Counted from the first letter of the stretch, positions 1 through 8,324 are shown. The stretch is DNA of 64,000 nucleotides from Cytobacillus depressus (GCF_008923245.1 NZ_WBOS01000013.1:1-64000), one strand, 5' to 3'. The notes: a model not told the origin generated them from the letters alone. Made by a program: numbers and translations.

Positions 1-101
1 CGCTAACTTTTGGGAGCAAGCTCCCGCAAGTTCGCTCGACTTGCATGTATTAGGCACGCCGCCAGCGTTCGTCCTGAGCCAGGATCAAACTCTCCAATAA
101 A
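1..101 (-). rRNA. 16S ribosomal RNA, 5' end only
   Basis: Read on the minus strand, positions 101 to 1 match the conserved start of bacterial 16S rRNA: the GAGTTTGATCCTGGCTCAG primer site at about 93-75, then the variable V1 entry ending in GCAAGTCGAGCG. The mature 5' end is placed at about 101 by analogy with Bacillus 16S. The gene leaves the window at position 1, so only about 100 nt are present. It is transcribed leftwards from the promoters at 242-495. Confidence 0.97.
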
Positions 102-211
102 TTGTGAGTTGATTAGCTCATTGAAGATAAGATAAACTTAGTAGTAAAACTAGTTCATTCTATCTTACTATAATAATAGATTTACGTTGACGTTTCTGTT
201 TTGTTTAGTTT

Positions 212-222
212 TCAAAGAACTA
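212..222 (-). promoter_or_regulatory. boxA-like antitermination site in the rrn leader
   Basis: On the minus strand TAGTTCTTTGA, followed by AAACTAAAC, lies about 110 nt upstream of the 16S 5' end. This is the position and sequence type of Bacillus boxA elements that load Nus factors on rRNA transcripts. It rests on motif resemblance only. Confidence 0.5.
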
Positions 223-241
223 CTTTTGACACAACTCTTAT

Positions 242-270
242 ATCTTATCATCTCTTTAACTTGAAGTCAA
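242..270 (-). promoter_or_regulatory. rrn promoter, proximal (P3)
   Basis: Minus strand TTGACT (270-265), 17-bp spacer, TAAGAT (247-242). This is the proximal of three promoters of the same design reading into 16S rRNA. Confidence 0.75.
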
Positions 271-370
271 ACACTTTCTATTAATTTTTTTAAATTAATT
301 TCGAAAGCATTTTTCACCAATTGAAATGAATTCCCCTAGAAGAAAAACCATTTATCTATCGGGACTTCCT

Positions 371-399
371 ATATTACTATTCTTATATAACGAAGTCAA
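371..399 (-). promoter_or_regulatory. rrn promoter, middle (P2)
   Basis: Minus strand TTGACT (399-394), exactly 17 bp, TAATAT (376-371). Same hexamers and spacing as the promoter at 467-495, as expected for tandem growth-regulated rrn promoters. Confidence 0.8.
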
Positions 400-466
400 T
401 AGCTTTTTAAAAATATTTTTCACATCTAATCTTCATCGCTATCAGTAATCTCTAGCGGGAATTAAA

Positions 467-495
467 ATATTACTATCTTTAAATAGAATAGTCAA
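467..495 (-). promoter_or_regulatory. rrn promoter, distal (P1)
   Basis: Minus strand TTGACT (495-490), 17 bp, TAATAT (472-467). The spacer also resembles that of the middle promoter (both end in a run like AGAATAG or AGATAG), which suggests duplication. Confidence 0.8.
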
Positions 496-513
496 CACTT
501 TTTAGAAGTTTTT

Positions 514-542
514 TTGAGTTGTTATATAACTAGCTTTAATAG
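514..542 (+). promoter_or_regulatory. candidate promoter for the SMR efflux pair
   Basis: TTGAGT, 17-bp spacer, TAATAG on the plus strand, about 145 bp upstream of the first SMR gene and back to back with the rrn promoters. The rest of 543-687 is an AT-rich leader in which I recognise no riboswitch fold. Confidence 0.35.
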
Positions 543-687
543 TTACTATTATACTTGTAAAATAGGACTTGTCCGTGCGCAAAATATTTCCCAGAGGAAG
601 AAATAAAAAATGGGGACGATAAATATAATAAATAACCACTAGATTTCCTCATTATTTCTCTAGGACATAAGAAAGGCGGAATCATTT

Positions 688-1017
688 ATGAATGCCTATG
701 TACTATTAATCCTTGCAATTGTTAGTGAAGTGTTTGGCAGCTCGTTGCTTAAAGCTACAAACGGATTTAAGAGATTCCTTCCTTCTCTTGGCGTGATCAT
801 TGGATATGGGACTGCCTTTTATACCTTATCTTTAACGTTAAAAGCATTGCCATTAGGAATGGTATATGCAATTTGGGCCGGATTAGGGACAGCTCTTACT
901 GCATGTGTAGGTTTGTTTTTGTATAAAGAAAGCTTTCATCTCAAAAAGTTTGTCGGATTGGTTCTTATTATAGGTGGAATTGTGCTTTTGAATTTCGCAA
1001 ATGGCGTAGCTCTTTAA
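688..1017 (+). CDS. SMR family multidrug efflux protein, first subunit of a pair
   Basis: A 109-residue, four-helix small multidrug resistance protein of the plasma membrane. Glu14 in the SEVFGSSLLK segment is the conserved proton and cation binding residue, and the loop after helix 2 plus the YAIWAGLGTALTA segment of helix 3 are typical of the family. SMR proteins exchange protons for quaternary cations, dyes or guanidinium. It is followed 18 bp later by a second SMR gene, the paired heterodimer arrangement of EbrAB and YkkCD. The start has a weak AAAGGCGGA site. The substrate cannot be told from sequence. Confidence 0.9.
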   Translation: MNAYVLLILAIVSEVFGSSLLKATNGFKRFLPSLGVIIGYGTAFYTLSLTLKALPLGMVYAIWAGLGTALTACVGLFLYKESFHLKKFVGLVLIIGGIVLLNFANGVAL

Positions 1018-1035
1018 TTATAAGGAGGAAGAAAA

Positions 1036-1398
1036 ATGAAAAGTTATACGGCGTTAGCCTTCTCCATTATTAGTGAAGTGTTTGCAACCGTCATGCTCAA
1101 AATGTCAGTAGGATTTACTGTCTTGTTCCCCGCCATTGGTGTTATTGTTGGCTATGCGCTCTCCTTCTATTGTTTATCTTTATGCCTAAAGTCCATGCCA
1201 TTGAGTTTAGCGTATGCGATTTGGTCGGGAGTCGGTACAGCTTTAACAGCGTTCATTGGTGTACTGATCTGGGGGGAGCTGTTCAACACTATGACATTAT
1301 TTGGAGTTATTCTAATTATTGGCGGTGTCGTTCTCCTAAATTCATCCCATCATGAGAAAGCTGAGACAAGGGGACAGGACCCAATCCCAAATGACTAG
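1036..1398 (+). CDS. SMR family multidrug efflux protein, second subunit of a pair
   Basis: A 120-residue partner of the preceding gene, with an AAGGAGGAAG ribosome site. Four membrane helices, Glu13 in ISEVFATVMLK, and helix 3 with YAIWSGVGTALTA. It is longer than its partner because of a polar tail from about residue 104 (HHEKAETRGQDP...). The last part of this tail is encoded by GGGGACAGGACCC, which looks like a remnant of a dispersed palindrome seen elsewhere in the window (4734-4752, 11216-11258), so the C-terminus may have been extended by repeat sequence. It probably forms an antiparallel heterodimer with the upstream protein. Confidence 0.9.
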   Translation: MKSYTALAFSIISEVFATVMLKMSVGFTVLFPAIGVIVGYALSFYCLSLCLKSMPLSLAYAIWSGVGTALTAFIGVLIWGELFNTMTLFGVILIIGGVVLLNSSHHEKAETRGQDPIPND

Positions 1399-1424
1399 CA
1401 AAGACACCCCTCCATCGTGTTCCG

Positions 1425-1943
1425 TTAACCCGACGATGGGGGCAAAGTAATGGATTGCATATGGCTCGATTGCAGTGCTTGCAAGGTTTCCTTTCCGAAA
1501 AACTCATTCATTTTTTGATCAATTTCATTTAGCATGGCATCATTTTCCCGCAGTGCCTCGCGAATATGATCAACAATCTCCAATGCATTCCTCCCGCTAA
1601 TTTGTTTAGCGACCCGTTCCAGCAAAACTTTCGTATCATCGGAAAATCTCCGTGCAAAACTATGACATCTGACCATGTTATTTTGAAGAAAACTTGAATA
1701 TTCAGGTGTAAAAGCACGGCGGATACAGCCTCTCATCCCTGCATAACCGTAAGAAACTTCTGAAGCTGCACGATAAAGCAAAATCATTCCATCCGCGCGG
1801 CTTGATTCTGGATGCAGTCTTAATTCCGTCATATACGAAACTAATCGTCTTACGACTACTGAGCCTCGCTCTGTTGCTTCCCACCAGGCTAATAGATGCT
1901 GTTGCTCCTCTTCACTCATTTGAACAGAAGTATTTTGAGACAT
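1425..1943 (-). CDS. protein of unknown function, paired with the next upstream gene
   Basis: 172 residues, soluble, mostly helical, no signal peptide or membrane helix. The start at 1943 has a strong AAAGGAGAGAAGG site. The middle contains YGYAGMRGCIRRAF and the end a helical stretch (LNEIDQKMNEFFGKETLQAL) recalling the C-terminus of the gene at 1970-2455, so the two may be distant homologues or partners. The genes lie 26 bp apart, same strand, clearly one operon. I do not recognise the family. Confidence 0.75.
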   Translation of the reverse strand: MSQNTSVQMSEEEQQHLLAWWEATERGSVVVRRLVSYMTELRLHPESSRADGMILLYRAASEVSYGYAGMRGCIRRAFTPEYSSFLQNNMVRCHSFARRFSDDTKVLLERVAKQISGRNALEIVDHIREALRENDAMLNEIDQKMNEFFGKETLQALQSSHMQSITLPPSSG

Positions 1944-1969
1944 TAACCTTCTCTCCTTTGCTCAGCGTG

Positions 1970-2455
1970 TTAAAGACGCGGAACGGCCTGAACATTTTGG
2001 ACACGCTTCAGAATTTCGCTCCATTCCGCTCCGAAAAGAGCTTTACCTAACCTAATTGCCTCATTAATTCTTTCAGCTATTTGGTCGTTTAATATCCGGC
2101 TTTGCTCAATTAAATAGTAAGTATCTGATGACACTTGCTCTGCTACTAGTTCAAAATTAGGTCTTATCTGTTTTTCGCTTATTCGCAATGTGTCCAGATC
2201 AAGAACAATCATTTCTTTATCGAGTAAGATTGTTCCGCCGCTACGAATCCGTTCAATTGTTCCTCTTACCGCATCAAAACCGTAGCCAATGTCAGCCACT
2301 GTCGCATGGTACGGATTAAGCCCTGGTGCGTTCCGTAATGAAGGAATTGAACGAAAACCCGTCGTTATCGAGCAAACGACTTCCTTAGCAGCCATTCCTT
2401 TCTCTAGGGCAACATCGATCGCGTCAAGGTATCCGTTCCAATGACTGTTCCCCAT
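1970..2455 (-). CDS. protein of unknown function, first gene of a two-gene operon
   Basis: 161 residues from the ATG at 2455, chosen because GGGAGGGG lies about 10 nt upstream; the frame is open further to an ATG at 2497 without a comparable site. Features are NGYLDAIDVALEKGMAAKEVV near the start, NPYHATVADIGYGFDAVRG in the first third, and a helical C-terminus (INEAIRLGKALFGAEWSEIL). No signal peptide or transmembrane segment. It is co-transcribed with 1425-1943. I see no family motif that would allow a functional call. Confidence 0.7.
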   Translation of the reverse strand: MGNSHWNGYLDAIDVALEKGMAAKEVVCSITTGFRSIPSLRNAPGLNPYHATVADIGYGFDAVRGTIERIRSGGTILLDKEMIVLDLDTLRISEKQIRPNFELVAEQVSSDTYYLIEQSRILNDQIAERINEAIRLGKALFGAEWSEILKRVQNVQAVPRL

Positions 2456-2608
2456 TATCAAAAAACCCCTCCCTTTTGCATATGAAAAAGCCTTCAAACT
2501 AAAATATTCAATCCTACTCTGTCCTTATGATTAATTTTACAGCAACAGAAGAAAACCGTTTCAAGATTAAGCAGACGGATTGGTTTATCTTTTTTCATTA
2601 AAAGTCTA

Positions 2609-2643
2609 AAAATAAAGCTGCCTCCTTTCGCTTGGAGACAGCC
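2609..2643 (-). terminator. intrinsic terminator of the Tet-like GTPase gene
   Basis: Minus strand GGCTGTCTCC, an AAGCGAAA loop, GGAGGCAGC with one G-U pair, then TTTATTTTT. It starts directly after the stop codon at 2651. Confidence 0.75.
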
Positions 2644-2650
2644 TTATCTA

Positions 2651-4594
2651 TTATAAACAGTGCATCATTCCTTCAGCTTCATCCCATTTTACCGAGAAGC
2701 CTTGTCCTTTTGCACAAAATATAGAAGTGGAACTAAAGTCAGGGTCAGCATTTTTATCATATCCAATACGTTCTATCACTTCTAGCTCGTTATGACAGCG
2801 ATGATAGCCTGCAAAGGTTAAGCTGATACGGCCTTTTCCTTGTGTGAAGGAGGCAAGCACCGTACTGTAATCCATAAAGGTCGCGACAGGAACAATTCCC
2901 GTTAAGATCGCCTTTTCTCCCTCCGTAACCAGGGGGTCAAAGCTGCCATAGGCTGTTTGGATGTCCGACAAGACCCTTCCCATCTGATCCATTTCCACTT
3001 TAATCTTGAATTGATAATAGGGCTCAAGCAGAATGTTGCTGGCCTTTTCCAGTCCTTGCCTTAAGGCACGGTAAGTGGCTTCCCGAAAATCGCCGCCATG
3101 AGTGTGCTGATTGTGAGCCCTTCCAGTTAATAGCGTAAACTTTATATCTGTTAGCGGTGATCCAGTCAGCAAGCCGTGAAGCTCTCGTTCATAAACATGC
3201 TGGCCAACTAAATTTTGATATCCAATTGATAAATCATCTGTATGGCACTTGCTTTCAAAGGAAATTCCACTATTTCTCTTTCCAGGCTCTAGCTTAACAT
3301 GAACTTCTGCATAATGACGAAGCGGCTCGAAGTGACCATACCCTATTACCTCTGTTTCTATGGTTTCCTTATAGAGAATCTCCGGCTTTTCAAAAGAAAT
3401 CTTTAAACGAAACCGGTCCCGAACGACTTTCTCTAACACTTCCAGCTGAATCGCCCCCATCACATGAAGGTGGATTTCCTGCAAACGCGCTTCCCATGTG
3501 ACATTCAGTGAGGGATCCTCCGCTTCAAGCATGCGAAAATACCGTAAAGCCTCTTTCACATTCACTTCAGGCTCAAACACCACTTTCGATCGGAGAGTTG
3601 GAATCATTTCATATACCGCTTTTTCCTTTAAGGCACCGACCCCATCACCGACTAAAGGCTTAGTAAGTCCGGTAACAGCAAAAAGCTCGCCAGCACAAAC
3701 CTGATTCATTTGATCATATTGGCTTCCATTATAACGACGAATTTGTGTTACTTTTTCTGCTAATCCATCCCCATAGGAGATTTCATCCCGTACATTTAAT
3801 GTGCCGCTAAGCGCCTTTATAAAAGTGACTCTCGTGCCACTTTCTTCATATCGGACTTTATAGACGCGACCAGCAAAAGGTTCACTAATTGGGAAATTAG
3901 TAACTGATAATAATTCAAGTTTTTCAAGAAAACTCTTCACTCCTACATCCTGAAGGGCCGAGCCACTTGCGGAAGGGAAAATTCCGGCTGACTGTATCAT
4001 CCTTTGCATTTTTTGCAGCCAGAGTTGGGAATCATAGCCCTTTTCCATATAATAATCTAATAATTCTTCATCCCGCTCTGCAATGAATTCAATTAATTCA
4101 TTCTTCATTATTCCATCTGTCAAGGACGCTGAAATATCGCAAACATCAGCCGATAAACTAGTGCGAATCTCATCTAAAACCCGGTCGACATTTGCACCAG
4201 TTCTATCAATTTTATTTATAAAGAAAAATGTTGGAATGCTATGCTTTTTTAACAGATTCCAAATTGTTTCTGTATGCCCTTCTACTCCCTCTACTGCACT
4301 GACGACAATAATGGCAACGTCCATCACTTGAATCGCCCGTTCCATTTCGGGAGAAAAATCAACATGCCCTGGAGTATCGATGAGATAGTAGGTCGAATCT
4401 CCAAATCCAAAGATTCCCTGATCAGCAAAAACAGTAATACCACGCTGCCTTTCAATCTCATGGCTGTCTAGAAAGGCGTTCTGATGATCAACCCGTCCTC
4501 GATTTTTAATACTTTTCGTATGGAAAAGCAACTGCTCCGAAAAAGTCGTTTTCCCCGCGTCTACATGTGCTAATATTCCAATCGTTTTATTCAT
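2651..4594 (-). CDS. Tet(M)-like ribosomal-protection translational GTPase
   Basis: 647 residues, close to the about 640 of Tet(M)/Tet(O). The G domain shows GILAHVDAGKTT (G1, residues 6-17), RQRGIT (G2), DTPGHVDF (G3) and NKID (G4), followed by EF-G-like domains including the domain III/V region with HLHVMGAIQLEVL. In the characterised family these proteins bind the ribosome and eject tetracycline from the A site. Chromosomal Bacillus homologues are common and do not all confer resistance, so resistance is an inference. It stands alone with its own terminator. No leader peptide with the usual tet(M) attenuator is evident in the 160 bp upstream. Confidence 0.85.
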   Translation of the reverse strand: MNKTIGILAHVDAGKTTFSEQLLFHTKSIKNRGRVDHQNAFLDSHEIERQRGITVFADQGIFGFGDSTYYLIDTPGHVDFSPEMERAIQVMDVAIIVVSAVEGVEGHTETIWNLLKKHSIPTFFFINKIDRTGANVDRVLDEIRTSLSADVCDISASLTDGIMKNELIEFIAERDEELLDYYMEKGYDSQLWLQKMQRMIQSAGIFPSASGSALQDVGVKSFLEKLELLSVTNFPISEPFAGRVYKVRYEESGTRVTFIKALSGTLNVRDEISYGDGLAEKVTQIRRYNGSQYDQMNQVCAGELFAVTGLTKPLVGDGVGALKEKAVYEMIPTLRSKVVFEPEVNVKEALRYFRMLEAEDPSLNVTWEARLQEIHLHVMGAIQLEVLEKVVRDRFRLKISFEKPEILYKETIETEVIGYGHFEPLRHYAEVHVKLEPGKRNSGISFESKCHTDDLSIGYQNLVGQHVYERELHGLLTGSPLTDIKFTLLTGRAHNQHTHGGDFREATYRALRQGLEKASNILLEPYYQFKIKVEMDQMGRVLSDIQTAYGSFDPLVTEGEKAILTGIVPVATFMDYSTVLASFTQGKGRISLTFAGYHRCHNELEVIERIGYDKNADPDFSSTSIFCAKGQGFSVKWDEAEGMMHCL

Positions 4595-4732
4595 TTCTAT
4601 ATTAACGCCCCTATTCTATCCTCGCTCTGTTCCAATTAATTATCATTATAACAAGTAGAAGGGATGTGGGAATAGTGACCATGAACAAGAAGGACAGGCC
4701 GATTGGTTTTATCTTTTTCAAAAGAGTTGGGC

Positions 4733-4752
4733 GGGGACCATGTCCCCTTTTT
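4733..4752. repeat. small dispersed palindrome (GGGGAC-CAT-GTCCCC)
   Basis: GGGGACCATGTCCCC followed by TTTTTGCC, flanked on the left by GTTGGGC. A related sequence with the same flanks (GTTGGG ... GTCCCACTTTTTGCC) lies at 11216-11258, and a further remnant is fused to the end of the second SMR gene near 1370-1385. It abuts the stop codon of the RNA methylase gene and could also act as a weak hairpin terminator. Confidence 0.5.
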
Positions 4753-4754
4753 GC

Positions 4755-5711
4755 CTACTCACACACAATTATTTCGCGAGTAAATGCCCCTTTCACAACG
4801 ACAGCCCGGTCCATAATAACAAATCCCGTATGAATGAGAATGTCATCGATTGGTTCAACGGTTACCACTACCACTTTTTTTGCAAACCTGCGCGCACTTT
4901 GGAGCATTTCTGACTTCTCTTCTAGCGTGATGACGGAACATAAATTATAGGGTAGATCAATAATGGCCACATCATATTTATTGGTGATGTCACGAATATC
5001 TGCTAATTTTACTTCTCCAGAAAACCCGAAATGGGCGATATTCTCTCTAGCTCCGCGAAGAACAAGCGGGTTCCTGTCGCTCCCCACTATATCAATCCCC
5101 ATTGATAAAGCTTCCACAAGTACGGTTCCAATTCCACAGCAAGGGTCAATCGCCTTGATCCCATTTGGATTAGGGATGGCGATATTTACAACGGCTCTTG
5201 CCACGCGTGTATTAAGCGCGGTGGAATAACTATGCGGTTTCTGTTGATGCCGAAACCAAACGGGCTCACTTTCAACATAATCACCGAATATCCATTTTCC
5301 GTTTACCGCCATGACGCCAAACAATCGCTGTGGGTGATGAAGATCAGCTGTACCATTCATATGCAGTCCAATTTCCTTCTCGATCGCACGCCGTTTTTCA
5401 AATCCTGCCTTTTCAGTCTTTGAGGGACCGCCATTTTTGACATAGATGACTTTAAACGTTTCACCTGTTACATGTAAGGTTGCCACTTGCTTAAGAAGAT
5501 CTTGAAAGCTATCCTCTTGAAAAATCACAGAAATTCTTTCCTTTATGAAGGGACTACGGCTTGGATCCATTTTTACATGGCTTTTCACAAGGCCCATTTG
5601 AGGATCACTCCCCAATAATGTCCGCAATTCCAAATCGCATAAGGAGCGTTCCTCCTCATAACAAGCGTAAGTATATAGATAGGTCGATTGTTTATTGTGT
5701 AAATTATCCAA
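4755..5711 (-). CDS. Trm11/UPF0020-like SAM-dependent RNA methyltransferase
   Basis: About 318 residues. A Rossmann methyltransferase domain carries the SAM-binding DPCCGIGT (near residue 192 of the long form) and an acidic motif GSDRN. The catalytic motif IDLPYNL near 255 is a variant of the N/D-PP-Y/F motif of N2-guanine tRNA or rRNA methylases. The N-terminal 150 residues are THUMP-like in length but not clearly a THUMP domain. I favour the TTG at 5711, with AAAGGATGG about 5 nt upstream, over the ATG at 5720, which overlaps that site. The target RNA is unknown. Confidence 0.8.
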   Translation of the reverse strand: MDNLHNKQSTYLYTYACYEEERSLCDLELRTLLGSDPQMGLVKSHVKMDPSRSPFIKERISVIFQEDSFQDLLKQVATLHVTGETFKVIYVKNGGPSKTEKAGFEKRRAIEKEIGLHMNGTADLHHPQRLFGVMAVNGKWIFGDYVESEPVWFRHQQKPHSYSTALNTRVARAVVNIAIPNPNGIKAIDPCCGIGTVLVEALSMGIDIVGSDRNPLVLRGARENIAHFGFSGEVKLADIRDITNKYDVAIIDLPYNLCSVITLEEKSEMLQSARRFAKKVVVVTVEPIDDILIHTGFVIMDRAVVVKGAFTREIIVCE

Positions 5712-5882
5712 AGATACCATCCTTTAATTGGTCAACGTTAGCATTACCTAAATGCTATCATAATAGAAACTAAAAGACCTTATCTAGTTATACTCCGTTT
5801 TACCGCAGCAAGTCTAAATAAGGTTTGTAAGCGTAGAAATAAATATAAAGGTTTATCCGGCTTATATATTTTCAATCAAATT

Positions 5883-7526
5883 TTAGGCGGGGGATTCCAT
5901 TTGATTCTGTCCAACCAGCCGATTATATATCTGATCTATCTCCTCGCCGGTTAAATCGCCCTGTTTTAGCAGCTCCTCCGCAATGGCGTGGACAAAGCCA
6001 GCATTCTCCAGTACTAGCTTCTTTACTTTGTTCATTTCATCCTTAAGCAGCTCATTGATTTTAGAGCGGAGAGACTTAAGTGCTTCAATTTGATTTCCTA
6101 CCGCGAGAAAACTGAAGAGATCATCGCCCATGCCTACTGCACCCAGGTAAGCGCCAGCTAACAGTGTAGCGTGCTTGAGGTCAGAAGTGACACCGTTTAA
6201 TTTCTTGCCAAGGAATTCTTCTTCGACTGCCCGGGCTGCCAGACAGACTTGGATCTCAGCCAAAATCTCGCTATCACTTCGGTTATATCGTTCATGCCTT
6301 GGCTTGGTAGCTGCGAGACCGAGCGCTCCTCCCCGACGAATAATGGTTACCTTCCAAACCCGTTCATGCGGCTTTAGCAAGTACTGGGCAACCGCATGGC
6401 CTGCTTCATGATAAGCGACATTCCTCTTCTCGTCATCACTCATGGACCGGAGCGGCTGCTTGAGGCCCCACTCATACGTCTCCATGGCAGCACGGAAATC
6501 CTCGTAATTGGAAACCGGAGCGCCCCGCTGATGAGCAATGACAACCGTCTCGTTAACAATGTGTTTTATCTGAGCGGGACTATAACCGATCGTGTCGAGA
6601 GCAGCACGTTCAGGAGTGAGCCCTGCGTCACGCTTGATCCGCTTGAGGTAGTATTGGAAAACATCCACCCGACCATCATAGTCTGGGGAATCGACCCAGA
6701 GCTTCCTGTCAAAACGTCCGGGCCTGAGAAGTGCTTTATCGAGTACGTCAGGCAGGTTAGTCGCTCCGATTGTAAGCACTGGCAGCCGCTCCGCTTTCTT
6801 CTTCCTTAAGCCAAGTGAACGAAGCAACTTAGCAAACCAGTTATTGTCAATGTTCGGCGGGTCCATCTGTAAGAGCAGCTCGTTAAGAAGACCGGCGCCG
6901 CCCATCCCCATCATTCCTCCCATCATTCCTCCACCTCCCTGCCTGCTCATACCGATGGCGTCGATTTCGTCAATGAAGATGATGCAGGCACCATACACCC
7001 TTGCAAGCTTCCGGGCCTTCTTGTAGAGACCCATCACTTTTAAATTGCCGACGCCGAAGAACATGTTTTGAAAGCTAGGAGCAGACGCATACGCAAAAGG
7101 TACCTGTGCTTCATTGGCAATGACTTGAGCGAGATAGGACTTGCCGGTACCAGGAGGGCCACAGAGCAACAACCCCCGGACGGCCTCTCCCCCCATTTCC
7201 TTAAACTCTTTTACGCCCTTGAGCAGGGTGACAATCCGCTTGGCATTTTCAACTATCTCGGGGTTACCGCGATAATCATCCCAGGAAGATCCCGTTTCGC
7301 CAGGCAAAATCCAATACGTGCGTCCCCGCGCTAAAAACCAAAAAAGAGCAACGAACTGAACGATCATGAAACTCATCGCGAACAGCATCTGCATGGCAAA
7401 ACTGAGAATCCTCAAAGCGATCCCCCAAGCTGTCGGTCCTCCTGCCCATAACAACATCCCGAGTGCAACGAGGACTGCCAACCAAAGAAGGAGTTTACGC
7501 CATTTAATCCACCGATATGCCCTCAT
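5883..7526 (-). CDS. FtsH-like membrane AAA+ metalloprotease (second, orphan paralogue type)
   Basis: 547 residues. Two N-terminal membrane helices (about 11-29 and 37-66) lack the large FtsH periplasmic domain between them. The AAA+ module has Walker A GPPGTGKS (123-130), Walker B IIFIDE (182-187) and an arginine-finger region RPGRFDR. The M41 peptidase has HEAGH (373-377) and a downstream Asp (TSDLKHAT, about 449) as third zinc ligand, so it should be active. It is about 90 residues shorter than housekeeping FtsH. A Gly/Met-rich insert (about 196-212, GGGGMMGGMMGMGG) sits where FtsH has a short loop near the pore. It is a single-gene unit. Confidence 0.87.
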   Translation of the reverse strand: MRAYRWIKWRKLLLWLAVLVALGMLLWAGGPTAWGIALRILSFAMQMLFAMSFMIVQFVALFWFLARGRTYWILPGETGSSWDDYRGNPEIVENAKRIVTLLKGVKEFKEMGGEAVRGLLLCGPPGTGKSYLAQVIANEAQVPFAYASAPSFQNMFFGVGNLKVMGLYKKARKLARVYGACIIFIDEIDAIGMSRQGGGGMMGGMMGMGGAGLLNELLLQMDPPNIDNNWFAKLLRSLGLRKKKAERLPVLTIGATNLPDVLDKALLRPGRFDRKLWVDSPDYDGRVDVFQYYLKRIKRDAGLTPERAALDTIGYSPAQIKHIVNETVVIAHQRGAPVSNYEDFRAAMETYEWGLKQPLRSMSDDEKRNVAYHEAGHAVAQYLLKPHERVWKVTIIRRGGALGLAATKPRHERYNRSDSEILAEIQVCLAARAVEEEFLGKKLNGVTSDLKHATLLAGAYLGAVGMGDDLFSFLAVGNQIEALKSLRSKINELLKDEMNKVKKLVLENAGFVHAIAEELLKQGDLTGEEIDQIYNRLVGQNQMESPA

Positions 7527-7883
7527 GGACTCACTTCCTTTACAGTATTTTGCTATATTAAAAATTGTAAGATACGAAGTACTTAATACTTTAAGTAGAA
7601 TTCTAAATGGCTACGTTTCCGAAGAGTTAAGACGAGGATTGATCTAATTAAAGTCCGAGGGTCAAAAAAAAGCATCTTTTAAGTATCAAAATGCTTTCCC
7701 TGAACATATAAATATTGTGATGTGTTAATGTTCCACCTTTGGTTAAACTCGACAGTTGAACACACCCTAGAAACACCATTAAATGATAATCTTTCACATT
7801 TTCATTTCGGTATTTTCCAATTTAGAACTGTACCATTTATTATCTAATCCACTTTTATTTAATAAAATTCCATCAAAAAAAGC
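7527..7883. other. intergenic region with a minus-strand terminator hairpin
   Basis: 357 bp, AT-rich, without a convincing gene. At 7666-7697 the minus strand gives GGGAAAGCATTTTGA ... AAAAGATGCTTTTTTTT, a hairpin with a U tract suited to ending transcription of the small gene at 7884-8165. The remainder shows no motif I can name. Confidence 0.5.
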
Positions 7884-8165
7884 CTAGGCCTTCCATTTAT
7901 TCTTGATCTGTAATAAATAGTTAAATATGACACCAAGAGCACCAATATAGAAAAAGATTAAGAGGATCCATCCTGTAGGATCAATTGGCATAATGTTCAT
8001 GAGAAATATCAGCGGGAACACATAATATAGAATGTCTTTTAGATATTCTAATATTATTTTGGGGGAGAACGATTTTGTTGCCAATGACCGGAAAAAACCA
8101 ATAAGGAAATCAATTATCATAAGACCCAGAACAGCCCAAATCGCGTAAAGCATCCAACCTGCCAT
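7884..8165 (-). CDS. small three-helix membrane protein, holin-like
   Basis: 93 residues from the ATG at 8165, which has a GGGAGGTG site; the frame extends to 8216 without one. Three hydrophobic helices (about 5-27, 43-58, 64-82), a charged loop FFRSLATKSFSPKIILEYLKD, and a basic tail NKWKA. The size and topology recall phage holins and small Bacillus membrane proteins, but no phage genes are nearby. Function unknown. Confidence 0.6.
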   Translation of the reverse strand: MAGWMLYAIWAVLGLMIIDFLIGFFRSLATKSFSPKIILEYLKDILYYVFPLIFLMNIMPIDPTGWILLIFFYIGALGVIFNYLLQIKNKWKA

Positions 8166-8270
8166 TTCATTCACCTCCCTTAAAAAAGTACTGTATTTTA
8201 TGCAACAGGTAACCATTTTGCTTGTTCTTTTTAAGAGAGGAAAAATTATTTTTGTGATAAAGTGAAAAGC

Positions 8271-8305
8271 AAAAAAGAATAGGACATCCCTTCGATATCC
8301 TATTC
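8271..8305 (-). terminator. intrinsic terminator of the two-component operon
   Basis: Minus strand GAATAGGA, 13-nt loop, TCCTATTC, then TTTTTTG. It begins about 20 bp after the histidine kinase stop codon. Confidence 0.85.
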
Positions 8306-8324
8306 CCGTAATTTTTCTAAAGAT

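Noticed and set aside
543..687. Guanidine (ykkC or mini-ykkC) riboswitch before the SMR pair
   Set aside because: GGGGACGA occurs near 613, but the complementary CCCC strand, a second ACGR-loop hairpin and the ykkC-I core sequences are missing.
3498..4471. Plus-strand reading frames opposite the Tet-like GTPase and other long antisense frames in the window
   Set aside because: They lie wholly inside well-supported genes, lack ribosome sites and show no recognisable domains; they are shadow frames.
7884..8165. Prophage holin
   Set aside because: Topology is holin-like, but no lysin or other phage gene is nearby, so it is listed only as a small membrane protein.
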